Source: Halogranum rubrum (GTDB lineage Archaea > Halobacteriota > Halobacteria > Halobacteriales > Haloferacaceae). Taken from it: a stretch of DNA of 64,000 nucleotides. A program made the position numbers and the translations under genes. Each line of letters starts with the position of its first letter. Positions within the stretch are counted from its first letter, which is position 1. Below the pieces are notes generated by a model. It saw only the letters and a list, made by a program, of their open reading frames with translations, made no database searches and was not told the DNA's origin. The DNA is taken from positions 85,469 to 149,468 of the forward strand of contig NZ_FOTC01000009.1 in the NCBI RefSeq assembly GCF_900114455.1, written 5' to 3'. Shown here piece by piece: positions 26,905 to 35,939 of the stretch.

Positions 26905-29900
26905 TCAGTTCGACCAGGTGGCGCTCGACGGAATCACGACGTCTCCGTTCTCTCGGAGCAGATACTCGTACCCGGCGTTGGGGTTATCCGGATTCGAGAA
27001 CTGCTTCACCGTCGTCAGTTCGCCCAACTTGAGCGTCGCCGTCGTACTCGTGACGTTCTCGACACCGACGATTTCGTAGGCACCGTTTCGTTCGTCGACC
27101 GCGTCGGCGTACACCCACGACCCGACGACCCCTTCCAACAGTTGGCTGTCGACGGCCCCGTTCGTCACTCGAATCTGCAGTTCGTTGTCGAGCGAGAGAC
27201 TCCGAGTGAAGTCCTCGACGACGCCTTCGATTCGAGACCGCTGTTCGAGCAGTGTCTCACCGGCGACGGTGAGTGTCGACCCGTCCAGCAGGTAGGCGTG
27301 TTCGTGGTTCCCACTGGCGTCCACGGAGTACACCGCGAACGCACCGTCGAACGTGAAGACACCGTCGACAGTGTGCTCGGTCGACTCACCCGCATGTCCC
27401 GGCGCACTGGCGACGTAGTCGGTTCGACCGTTCGTCAGTGTGACGCGCACCGCCCGAGCAGTCGGGTCGTCGCTCGTCACCGGGACCGCAGTCACCGACT
27501 CGACGAACCGCTCGCCGTCGTACGCTTCGATGACCGACTGGAACGTCGAACTGCCGCCGAGTACGCGTCGGTGTGCGACGAGATACTTGAACGTCTCCGG
27601 GTTGTTCCATCGTTGTGGTGGGTCGCCACTTGCGAGTACGACGTCGTCGCAGGCCGTGAGCATCGTCAACCGTAGCTTCACGTCTTCGGCGTTGTCCGAC
27701 CGCGTGTCCCAGTGGTCTCGAACGTCCCACTCGACGCCGAACTGCGCACTCGGGTCGGTGTCGCGTTCCACGTCGTACAGATAGTTGAACCCGTTTCCGA
27801 CGGCGTCGTTGTACGCGGTATCTTCGCCGTGTCCGGGTTTGGGCACGTCTATCCCCGCGTAGGTTCCTTCGGACTGCTCCGTGAGCGAGAGGCCGGTCAT
27901 CGTGACCGTCCGCGTCTCGCCGAACTCGGAGTCGAGAAACTCCAGTTGTGCGCCGTCGAGAGTGAACCCGTCGAAGAAGAGTTCACCAGTCTGTCCCTCC
28001 CCGAGCGCACCGAAGATGCCGACCATCTGTTCAGTTTCGCTCGGGAGTTGGTACGACCCAGTCGCGTGGACGTTTCCGCCCGTTGGCGACTGAAGCGAGA
28101 TGTCGACGGTCGAGCCGCGTACCGAGACGTCGAGGGCGTACCACGTGTCTTTCTCCCAATCCGCCATGGAGTCGTAGCTCACCCACTCGTCGTCTTCCGG
28201 ATAGTAGAGTCCGATTCGGGGGTCCTGTCCGCTCCCGTGGTTGCCGACGCCCGCACAGACGTGTCTACCGGTCGAATCTCGGCCCAGATACACCGCTTGG
28301 GCGTGTTGCCAGTAGTCGTAGGTCCCCGTCGGGGCGGCGTTGACGTACACGCGGACGTCTCTGTCGGTACTCTCGGTGGCGACGGCGAGTCCGCGCCACT
28401 CGTATGAGCCCCCCGACGGGTCGTAGACGACCGTCGACCAGTCCCCCTGGTAGGCGTGCTCGCGGGAGACACCGACCCCTCCGCTCCCCTGTCTGACGAC
28501 GAACTCGGAGACACCGGGGCGGAGACTGTACTCGAACTGCGTGGCGGGGCCAGCGGGACCGTGGAAGCTGAAGTGGTGGTCGTCGCCGCCGTCGACGCGG
28601 AAGAAGTCCACTACGTAGGAGTTCTCCGCGTCGACGGTGACCTGTCCGGTCGTCCGCCGGTACTGGGTGGTCTCTCGGTAGGCGTCGTTCGATTCGACGT
28701 CGAACACTTGGACACGGTCGGTGTGGTCGAACAGCGTCGGCGACCCGACGTACTGTCTGTCCTGCGTCCGCTCGTCGACGACGACTGTGTTGTGACTGAT
28801 GGTGTTCGACGTCCAGTTCCACCGCTTCGGCCAGTCGCCCGTCTCTTCGGGGTAGCCGAGGTCGGGTGAGAGATTCAAGCCGTGGCCGAACAGCCCGATG
28901 TTGAGTGCGTCACGGTGACAGTGGCTGGTTCCGTATCCCGAGTCCGGCCCGTAGGCGTTCCGTCCGTAGTACGTCCAGACACCGCGTCCAGTGCCTGTTT
29001 CGGTGTCGCCCGCCCGCAGTGCAGTCAGGCCGAAGCCGGCGAGTTGTGTGCTCGCCAAATCGAGCGGCCCGGACGCCGACAGGACGCTGTCGATGTCGTC
29101 GCTGACGGCGTTCGGGTCCGGATCGAAGATGCTCCCACGCAAGCCACTGGTCGACTTCCCGTTGCGCAGGTAGATCCACTTGACCAGTTCGAGGTTCTCG
29201 TACGTCTGGTACGCGCGAACGAGGTTGTCCGGGCTGAGCATGTTCCCGAACCCTGGTTTTCCTGCACCGGCGGTGTCACCGAGTCGGGGGTTGTACTGGT
29301 CGAGATACGTCAACTGCGATTGCGTCAAGAAGGTCCGCTTGAACTGCGGCGTCTGATACAGGTCGGCGTTGCTGTACCCGGTGTACCCGTTCAGCACGTC
29401 GGCGGTCCCCTGGAGGCCACCGCTGACGATTCCGTTGTACTGGACGCTCTCTTCGTTCGCGAACCCGTCGCGGTCGAAGTCGGTGAGGAGTCGAGAGAGG
29501 ACGCCCCCGCCAGTGATGTACCAGTGTCCGAACGCCGTGCCGTCGGATTCTTTCTTCAACTCTCCCGCCTTGAACAGGAAGTCGAGCGTCTCGTCCGTGT
29601 AGCCACCTTGGTCGTCTTGGACGACGGCCGACAGCGCCAGCGTCTGCTGGTGACTCCCGAAGTTCCCGCGAATCTGTGCGTTCTTGACTCCGGGGAGCAT
29701 CTGCTTGACGAACCCCTCTTCGATGTTCGCACGAACCGCGTTCGTCGTGTTCTTGGCGGGTAGTCCCGGATACTGCGTGGTCTTCTGGTCCAAGAACGCC
29801 GTCAGCGTCGAGTCGACGTCGAGTGCCGGAAAAATCGCATCGTAGGCCTTCATCACCGACTTGACCCAGTACGACTCCCAGATGGACCCGATCTGTTTGC

Positions 29901-30831
29901 CCTGACCGGTCCCGCCGTGAGTTGGGTTCGGGAACCCGTTTCGTTCCGTGTACCCACCGTCTGTGAAGTACGTCGTGTTCTGGAGGTCCATGTCGGGATA
30001 CACGTCGGCGAGGCGGTCGAGCAAGACGGCCACCGGGCGTGCGTACCGCTCGTCGTCCGTGTACAGATACGCCTTGTAGAGCGGGTCGAGCAGCGCACGA
30101 ACGCCGTAGACGACGTGCCAGTGGTGTGCCCACGCGACCGGCGCCCATCTCGTCCCTGCGGGTCCGAGGTCACCGGCCTCGTCGACCCACCCTAACCCGT
30201 CGTCGACACCCCACGTCGGTCCCATCTCGGGGTGCCCCTCGTTGACGAGCAAGGAGTCGTCGGCACGAGTCGGATCGAACGCGCCCGTGTCGTCGAGGCC
30301 GCTTCGCCGATACGCCTCGAAGTCGTTCGTGGGGAGCGTGTACTCGCCGTTCGTACTCTTCCACTGTCGACCGGGTTTCGCCGCGTACGAGACGCCGGAC
30401 GCGGGGTACTTGACGCTCCACTCGCTCGACCACGGGTAGTAGCCGGCCGTCCCCTCCGCGAGGTAGGCGGCACGGGGGATGTGCTGTGACCCGACGTAGT
30501 GCCAGAGGTCGTCGAGCGTGAACTGTTCGAGAATCGTCTCCGAGACGTCGACTGCCCGGTCCCGCATCGACCGAGCCCAACTGTACGCGGCGATGTTCTC
30601 GCGGGCGGCCTGTCGTTTCGCTTCGGTGTAGTAACTGGCGCGAGTCTTGCGAGGTGATTGTGCCGCCACAGAACCTGTGCCCGAAACGAGCGCGGCGAGC
30701 ACGCCGCTTCCCGCGGTCTTCAAGAAGTCACGACGCACGAGCGGCGGATTCAGTGCTTCGAGGACGCGTTCGGTATCGGTGGCCGAGTCGGTGGTCTCGG
30801 GGTCACCTGACTCGGTATCGTTGGGGGCCAT
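26905..30831 (-). CDS. Tat-exported heparinase II/III-like polysaccharide lyase with inserted LamG-like domain
   Basis: This 1308-residue secreted protein has a twin-arginine signal at residues 33-55 (VRRDFLKTAGSGVLAALVSG). An alpha/alpha-toroid domain (residues about 65-620) precedes a heparinase II/III-type beta-sandwich (FGHGLNLSPDLGYPEE, NTISHNTVVVDERTQ, DFFRVDGGDDHHFSFHGP). Inside or beside the sandwich, residues about 850-960 look like a concanavalin/LamG-like lectin domain (WYALDVSVRGSTVDISLQ). Such enzymes cleave uronic-acid polysaccharides by beta-elimination. In an N-glycan/polysaccharide locus it may trim or recycle a surface glycan. I use the ATG at 30831; 30873 is also open. Substrate is inferred. 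Confidence 0.85.
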   Translation of the reverse strand: MAPNDTESGDPETTDSATDTERVLEALNPPLVRRDFLKTAGSGVLAALVSGTGSVAAQSPRKTRASYYTEAKRQAARENIAAYSWARSMRDRAVDVSETILEQFTLDDLWHYVGSQHIPRAAYLAEGTAGYYPWSSEWSVKYPASGVSYAAKPGRQWKSTNGEYTLPTNDFEAYRRSGLDDTGAFDPTRADDSLLVNEGHPEMGPTWGVDDGLGWVDEAGDLGPAGTRWAPVAWAHHWHVVYGVRALLDPLYKAYLYTDDERYARPVAVLLDRLADVYPDMDLQNTTYFTDGGYTERNGFPNPTHGGTGQGKQIGSIWESYWVKSVMKAYDAIFPALDVDSTLTAFLDQKTTQYPGLPAKNTTNAVRANIEEGFVKQMLPGVKNAQIRGNFGSHQQTLALSAVVQDDQGGYTDETLDFLFKAGELKKESDGTAFGHWYITGGGVLSRLLTDFDRDGFANEESVQYNGIVSGGLQGTADVLNGYTGYSNADLYQTPQFKRTFLTQSQLTYLDQYNPRLGDTAGAGKPGFGNMLSPDNLVRAYQTYENLELVKWIYLRNGKSTSGLRGSIFDPDPNAVSDDIDSVLSASGPLDLASTQLAGFGLTALRAGDTETGTGRGVWTYYGRNAYGPDSGYGTSHCHRDALNIGLFGHGLNLSPDLGYPEETGDWPKRWNWTSNTISHNTVVVDERTQDRQYVGSPTLFDHTDRVQVFDVESNDAYRETTQYRRTTGQVTVDAENSYVVDFFRVDGGDDHHFSFHGPAGPATQFEYSLRPGVSEFVVRQGSGGVGVSREHAYQGDWSTVVYDPSGGSYEWRGLAVATESTDRDVRVYVNAAPTGTYDYWQHAQAVYLGRDSTGRHVCAGVGNHGSGQDPRIGLYYPEDDEWVSYDSMADWEKDTWYALDVSVRGSTVDISLQSPTGGNVHATGSYQLPSETEQMVGIFGALGEGQTGELFFDGFTLDGAQLEFLDSEFGETRTVTMTGLSLTEQSEGTYAGIDVPKPGHGEDTAYNDAVGNGFNYLYDVERDTDPSAQFGVEWDVRDHWDTRSDNAEDVKLRLTMLTACDDVVLASGDPPQRWNNPETFKYLVAHRRVLGGSSTFQSVIEAYDGERFVESVTAVPVTSDDPTARAVRVTLTNGRTDYVASAPGHAGESTEHTVDGVFTFDGAFAVYSVDASGNHEHAYLLDGSTLTVAGETLLEQRSRIEGVVEDFTRSLSLDNELQIRVTNGAVDSQLLEGVVGSWVYADAVDERNGAYEIVGVENVTSTTATLKLGELTTVKQFSNPDNPNAGYEYLLRENGDVVIPSSATWSN

Positions 30832-30930
30832 TGACGCATATTTAACAATCGTATAACGATAAGTGTATTGCAAAAAAGAATGTCTTCTTATCCAGAGAAA
30901 TCGCGGGTGAGTGGTGACTCGTCCTCGGTA

Positions 30931-31797
30931 CTATCGCCTCACGGAGGCCCACCGACCACTCGGCAGGTAGTCGGCGACTTTCGCGACACCGGTCGCGACC
31001 GACCAGAGTCGGTCGCGCACCGAGACGGGGAGGCGGCCGAGGATAGAGAAGAGTCGTCCCTGCCACCCGACGGGGTAGCGCCACTTCGGCGAGTCGGCCG
31101 TCGCCGCCTCCTGAATACGGTCTGCGACTTCTGCTGGAGTGTTCCCGGTCCGCGTGAGCAGCGGCAACCAGAACCGGAGCATCCGGTAGAGGTCGTCGTA
31201 CTCGCGGCCCATCTGCCGACGGGCAGCAATCGTCGTCATCGCTGTCTCCATGAACCCCGTGCGGGTGACGCCAGGTTCGACGAGGACGACGTCGACGTCG
31301 TGCGGTCCCAACTCGACGCGCAGGCCGTCCATCAGTCCCGTAACCGCGTCTTTGCTCGCGGTGTAGGCGCTCATCCCCGGCACCGGCCAGTGGGCGATGA
31401 CGCTCCCGACGGTGACGATGCGACCCGAACTCTGCTCGCGCATCGTGGGTAGGACGGCCCGGACGACGCGGTGGACGCCGACGACGTTGACCGCGAGTCC
31501 CGCCGCCACGCTGGCCGTCGGAACGTCTTCGAACGCGCCGGTGACGCCGACACCGGCGTTGTTGACGAGACAGTCGAGTCTCCCTGCCTCGGCGAGAATC
31601 GCCCTCACGACGCGCTCGGCTTCTCGTGGCTTGGTGACGTCGAGTTCGCGGGTCCGACAGCCGAAGTCGGTGAGTGGTGCCATCGCGTCGGTGTCGAGCC
31701 CCGTCGCGTATACGGTCCACCCGGCCTGTGCGAACCGCTCGGCTGTCGCGTAGCCGATGCCGGAGTCACAGCCAGTCACGAGGACGACCTGTTCCAT
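30931..31797 (-). CDS. Short-chain dehydrogenase/reductase
   Basis: This is a classical SDR of 288 residues, with TGCDSGIG cofactor motif at residues 8-15, NNAGVG, catalytic serine in VGSVIAHW, and YTASK (catalytic Tyr and Lys). Asp or Arg choice after the second strand (ATGLDTDAM) is compatible with NAD or NADP. A C-terminal extension of about 60 residues is amphipathic. The substrate is unknown. It is alone between the lyase and PAP2 genes on the same strand but with gaps of about 95 nt. Confidence 0.9.
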   Translation of the reverse strand: MEQVVLVTGCDSGIGYATAERFAQAGWTVYATGLDTDAMAPLTDFGCRTRELDVTKPREAERVVRAILAEAGRLDCLVNNAGVGVTGAFEDVPTASVAAGLAVNVVGVHRVVRAVLPTMREQSSGRIVTVGSVIAHWPVPGMSAYTASKDAVTGLMDGLRVELGPHDVDVVLVEPGVTRTGFMETAMTTIAARRQMGREYDDLYRMLRFWLPLLTRTGNTPAEVADRIQEAATADSPKWRYPVGWQGRLFSILGRLPVSVRDRLWSVATGVAKVADYLPSGRWASVRR

Positions 31798-31891
31798 CTC
31801 TCTCCCTTCGAGAGACGAGGATTAAACAGTAGGGGCAGAGACGAGCGGCGGAAAGTTGCCTAACAGTGGTGTCGTCTACCTCGGTCCGGAG

Positions 31892-32920
31892 TCAAGACGA
31901 GGATTTGAACCCGCGGAGTCGGGCGACGAGTGTCGGCGTCGCAATCGTCGTCGCGGCCGCGAGTGCCGTCCCGACGACCGTCACGACGAGCGGCGGTTCC
32001 ATCACGTAGATTCCGATCCAGAGCACGGCGATGGGAACCCCTGCGAGAATCGTCCCGCGGAGGTCGAGCGTTCGGGACGGGCGCGCGACGTACCACGCAG
32101 TGCCAGCCCCGAGTGAGGCTCCGAGCCACTGGCCTGCCTTCCAGACTTCGCCCGCCGGCGACATCGCACTCGCAACCACCGCCAAGAGACCGAGGACGAC
32201 ACCGAGTGCGAACACGCGGAGCGGTTCTCGATTGCCGACGGAGGCAGCGACGGCGAAGAGGCTCAGCCCCGCGACGACACCAGCGACGATGTCGACGAAG
32301 AAGTGGACGCCGAGGACGACACGGGACGCCGTGACCAACACGACGACCACAGACCCGGCGACCCACCTGCTGGTTCGCGACCCGACGTTCAGCGTGTACG
32401 CCAGCGCGGCGACGACGGCCGTCGTTCCGAGAGCGTGCCCGCTCGGGAAGGCGTATCCGGTTCCGGTCGTGATACTCTTGAACGCTCCTCCGAGGGCAGT
32501 TGGAAGCCACTCCGGGACGGTGGCGGTACTCGCCCCGGGAGGCCGTGGAGCGACGAAGAAGTTCTTGAGCAGGTCCGTCAGCGAGAACGCACTGAACGTC
32601 ACGCCGAGGACGAACGCACCGTCTCGAAGCCCCGCGACGAGTGAGCGTTCGACACCGAGGAGATAGACGAGGGTGGCGGCCATCAGGAGAAACCAGGGGT
32701 CACCGACTTGGGTGACCAACCCCGCGAGCGTCAGCACGCTCCCGAACTGTACCGAGAGCCCTTCCAAGAGGCCGAGACCACGCTCTGGAACCGCGATTTC
32801 GAACACCAACACCAGCGCGACGAGGAGAGCGAACACGGTGGTCACGAGCCCCACGACTGCTTTCCAGTGCTGTTGTGTCCAATCGACGGAGTCGGAGTCG
32901 AAGCGTTCGCGTTGTGACAT
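31892..32920 (-). CDS. PAP2-family membrane phosphatase
   Basis: This 342-residue polytopic protein has all three PAP2 motifs: KNFFVAPRPP (KxxxxxxRP), AFPSGHALG (PSGH) and SRVVLGVHFFVDIVAG (SRxxxxxHxxxD). PAP2 enzymes remove phosphate from lipid phosphates or diphosphates on the outer face. In a glycan locus it may be a dolichyl-diphosphate phosphatase that regenerates the carrier after AglB; this is contextual inference. Its last 40 residues are an extra hydrophobic pair ending LRGFKSSS. Confidence 0.88.
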   Translation of the reverse strand: MSQRERFDSDSVDWTQQHWKAVVGLVTTVFALLVALVLVFEIAVPERGLGLLEGLSVQFGSVLTLAGLVTQVGDPWFLLMAATLVYLLGVERSLVAGLRDGAFVLGVTFSAFSLTDLLKNFFVAPRPPGASTATVPEWLPTALGGAFKSITTGTGYAFPSGHALGTTAVVAALAYTLNVGSRTSRWVAGSVVVVLVTASRVVLGVHFFVDIVAGVVAGLSLFAVAASVGNREPLRVFALGVVLGLLAVVASAMSPAGEVWKAGQWLGASLGAGTAWYVARPSRTLDLRGTILAGVPIAVLWIGIYVMEPPLVVTVVGTALAAATTIATPTLVARLRGFKSSS

Positions 32921-33047
32921 TGGCTAGATCTCTCTTCTGTATCCACGTCTACGCCCGTCGCCCTCTTGAAGCGTACGGGAGACCGCCCGAAGGCGACTCC
33001 ACCCCGTCTCCAAGCGATTTATACGCCCGACCACCGACCCTCCGGTA

Positions 33048-34484
33048 ATGCGTAACGTCGTCCTCATCTGCCTCGACACGGTCCGCAAGGACTTCTTCGA
33101 CGAGTACGCGCCCCGCCTCCAGGCGCGTGCCGAGGTGTCGTTCGAGCAGTGCCGTGCCGCGAGTTCGTGGTCCATCCCGAGTCACGCGAGCATGATGACC
33201 GGGAAACTCCCCCACCAACACGGTGTCCACGACCACAACCGCGACTTCTCTGCCATCGCGGCGGAAGACACCTTCCTCGCCGACCTACCGGAACACTTCA
33301 CTACCGGCGTCTCCGCGAACGTCTACGCCTCCTCCGGGTTCGGATTCGACCGGATGTTCGACGACTTCTGCGACGTCTCGCCCGACCGCCGGTTCCCCGA
33401 GGGCATCCACGTCGGTCGGTTCGGCTACGAGCACAAAGGCGAGGGTGCAAAGAAGTTCGTCTCGTTCGCGAAGGCGTGTCTCGACCACGACCACCCGCTG
33501 AAGAGTCTCGCCAACGGGGCCGCCGTCGAACTCGACAAGGCACTCGCCTCGCTCCCCGTCCCGAAACTGCTCGACGAGGGCGCGAGCATCATCGCCCGCG
33601 AGGGGGTAAAGACGGTCTCGAACAGTTCGGAACCGCTGTTCCTGTTTACGAACTTCATGGACGCCCACGCGCCGTTGCGGCACGTCCGCGGCTACGACCG
33701 GTCGCTGCACAACGCCTCGAACACGTGGTCCTCCGGCGACTACGACAAGTGGGAACTCAACCTCGACGGGAAGGAGGGCCTCGAACGCAACGTGACCGAC
33801 GTCCAGACCCACCGCGGTCTCTACGGCGCGGCCATCGACTACCTCGACCGCAAAGTCACGCAGTTCATCGACGACGTCCAGGCCGCCACCGACGAGGAGA
33901 CGACGTTCGTCGTCACCGCCGACCACGGCGAGAACCTCGGTTACGAGGCCGAAGACTATCTCTTCGGACACGACTCCAGTCTCTCGGAGGGCCTCCAACA
34001 CGTGCCCTTGCTCATCGTCAATCCGCCGGAAGACTCCGAGTACAGTGCAGCGGAACACGGCTACTTCTCGCATCTCCGACTCGGCGAACTCGTCGTCGGT
34101 CTCGCCAACGAGGAGACGCCGGACGTGTTCGACGAGCAGATTCCGGCCGAACTAATCGGGAGCAGTATCGCCAGTCCTCCCGAGAACCCCGAGTACTGGA
34201 ACCGGATGCTTCGGTGCGTGTACGGCGTCGACGACGCAGAAGCGAAAGTCGAGTGGGACTCGCTCGGCGACAGCGACCGATACGAACTCGACCACGACAG
34301 ACCCTGTTGGCAACGTCGTGTCGAAGAAGGTGTTCCCTTCGCAGAACTCGACGCGGAGTTCTTCGACGAAGAGATTACGGCGTACAAGCGTCGGGCCGAA
34401 GCGGGTGAAGCCGAAGGGACAGACGACGGACCCGACGTCGACGAAGCCACGCAGGACCGACTGCAGGACTTGGGTTATCTCTAA
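33048..34484 (+). CDS. Sulfatase-like hydrolase/transferase
   Basis: This is a second sulfatase-fold protein, 478 residues long. Metal ligands are in NVVLICLDTVRKDFF (Asp10) and FVVTADHGENLGY. The nucleophile site is S42-I-P-S-H46, again Ser and His in place of Cys and Arg. There is no signal peptide. A TATA element (GATTTATACG) lies about 28 nt upstream. The flippase gene starts 3 nt after its stop, so the two are an operon and the enzyme may modify the glycan before or at translocation. It ends LQDLGYL. Confidence 0.86.
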   Translation: MRNVVLICLDTVRKDFFDEYAPRLQARAEVSFEQCRAASSWSIPSHASMMTGKLPHQHGVHDHNRDFSAIAAEDTFLADLPEHFTTGVSANVYASSGFGFDRMFDDFCDVSPDRRFPEGIHVGRFGYEHKGEGAKKFVSFAKACLDHDHPLKSLANGAAVELDKALASLPVPKLLDEGASIIAREGVKTVSNSSEPLFLFTNFMDAHAPLRHVRGYDRSLHNASNTWSSGDYDKWELNLDGKEGLERNVTDVQTHRGLYGAAIDYLDRKVTQFIDDVQAATDEETTFVVTADHGENLGYEAEDYLFGHDSSLSEGLQHVPLLIVNPPEDSEYSAAEHGYFSHLRLGELVVGLANEETPDVFDEQIPAELIGSSIASPPENPEYWNRMLRCVYGVDDAEAKVEWDSLGDSDRYELDHDRPCWQRRVEEGVPFAELDAEFFDEEITAYKRRAEAGEAEGTDDGPDVDEATQDRLQDLGYL

Positions 34485-34487
34485 CTG

Positions 34488-35939
34488 ATGAAGGAGACGC
34501 AGTCGCTCAGTATCGGTCGAGAGACGCTCCTCTCGGTCGGGTCGAAGGCCATCATGGCGGCCATCGGCTTCGGTGGCTTCCTCCTGTTCGCCAACTGGCT
34601 CGGGCCGACGGTGTGGGGTGACTACAAGACCGCCGTCGCCGCGGCGTTCGTGCTCGTGCAGGTTCCTGCCGGTGTCGGCCTCGCGCTCCGAAAGCGTGTC
34701 AGCGAAGTCGACTCGGACCCCTCGGGCTACCTCGGCGTCGGCCTCATCGTTCATCTCGGCTTCTCCGCGATGGTCGTCGCGGCCTTTCTGCTCTTGCGAC
34801 CGTTCGCCGCCGACTACTTCGGGTCGGTCGAACTCGCGTTCGGCGTCGTCGCCATCACCGTCGCACTCGGCCTGTTCGACATCACTAACCGGTTCTACGC
34901 GGGTATCGGCTACCCGGCGAAGGCCTCGTGGGTCGACGGCGCGCGGAGCGTCCTCACCTTCGGCTTCCAACTCGGGTTCGTCCTCCTGAGTCTGAGCGCG
35001 TTCGGTCTCACACTGGGCCTCGCAGTCGCGACGCTCCTGACGGGTGTCTTCTCTCTCGTTCTCGCGAAGGTGACACCGTCGATGCCGACGGTCCACTCGG
35101 CCCAGCGCGTCTACGACTTCGCGCGGTTCAGTGTCCCCAACTCCCTGCTCAAGAACCTCTACGACAGCGCCGACGTGCTCATCGTGAAGTGGGTCGCCGG
35201 AAGTACGGCAGTCGGGTTCTACAGCGCGGGTGCCCAACTCGCCATGCCCGCGGCGATGTTCGCCGGGAGCATCCGCGACGCCCTTACGGTCAAGTCGAGC
35301 GGGCTGAGTTCGGTCGGCGAAGGCGTCCGCGCCGACCTCGCGAACGCCGTCTCCTACGCCGGTCTCATCGCTGTGCCACTCTTTTTCGGGTCGCTCGCCA
35401 TGCCGACCGAGATAATCGTCACGCTCCTCTCGGGGTCGTTCCGCGGGGCCGCCCCGGCGCTCGTCGGGCTGACGCTCTATCAGCTGTTCAACGTCTATCG
35501 ACTCCCGTTCGAGGCGACCATCGAGGGCACGGACCGCCCGAACCTCATCTTCCGAGTCAACGTCGGGACGCTCCTCGTCCACCTGCCGCTGGCCGTCGTC
35601 CTCGGACTGGAGTACCAACTCGTCGGTGTCATCACGGCAACCGTCGTCGCGGAGGCGACGCGCGTCGTCGCGTACCAGTACGTCGCGCACACCGACTACG
35701 GCGGCGTCGTGCTCACGCGCCCCATCCTCGACCAGTTCGTCGCGGGCGCGGTGATGTGTCTCGCCGTCTTCGGCGTCGAACGGTTCGTCTTTCCCGTTAC
35801 CGGCTGGCCGTGGCTCGTCGTCGACGTCGCCATCGGCGCGGCCGTCTACTTCCTCGTGTTGCTCGCCGTGAGCCCGCACTTCCGTGAGACGCTTCGACAC
35901 ACCCTGCCGATGTTGGAACCGCGAGAGTCTGCGCCCTAA
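34488..35939 (+). CDS. Wzx/AglR-type polysaccharide flippase
   Basis: This 483-residue integral membrane protein has about 12-14 hydrophobic segments and the polysaccharide-biosynthesis (MATE/MOP superfamily) pattern: an N-terminal ETLLSVGSKAIMAAIGFGGFLLFANWLGP and a mid-protein YDSADVLIVKWVAGSTAVGFYSAG. It should move a lipid-linked oligosaccharide to the outer face, where AglB uses it. In H. volcanii AglR is the comparable protein, but I do not claim orthology. Its end overlaps the convergent GT4 stop by 4 nt. Confidence 0.88.
   Translation: MKETQSLSIGRETLLSVGSKAIMAAIGFGGFLLFANWLGPTVWGDYKTAVAAAFVLVQVPAGVGLALRKRVSEVDSDPSGYLGVGLIVHLGFSAMVVAAFLLLRPFAADYFGSVELAFGVVAITVALGLFDITNRFYAGIGYPAKASWVDGARSVLTFGFQLGFVLLSLSAFGLTLGLAVATLLTGVFSLVLAKVTPSMPTVHSAQRVYDFARFSVPNSLLKNLYDSADVLIVKWVAGSTAVGFYSAGAQLAMPAAMFAGSIRDALTVKSSGLSSVGEGVRADLANAVSYAGLIAVPLFFGSLAMPTEIIVTLLSGSFRGAAPALVGLTLYQLFNVYRLPFEATIEGTDRPNLIFRVNVGTLLVHLPLAVVLGLEYQLVGVITATVVAEATRVVAYQYVAHTDYGGVVLTRPILDQFVAGAVMCLAVFGVERFVFPVTGWPWLVVDVAIGAAVYFLVLLAVSPHFRETLRHTLPMLEPRESAP

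Noticed and set aside
31892..31925. A T-loop-like string (GGTTCAAATCC on the minus strand) that could suggest a tRNA 3' half.
   Set aside because: It is the coding end of the PAP2 gene and no matching acceptor, D or anticodon stems are present.
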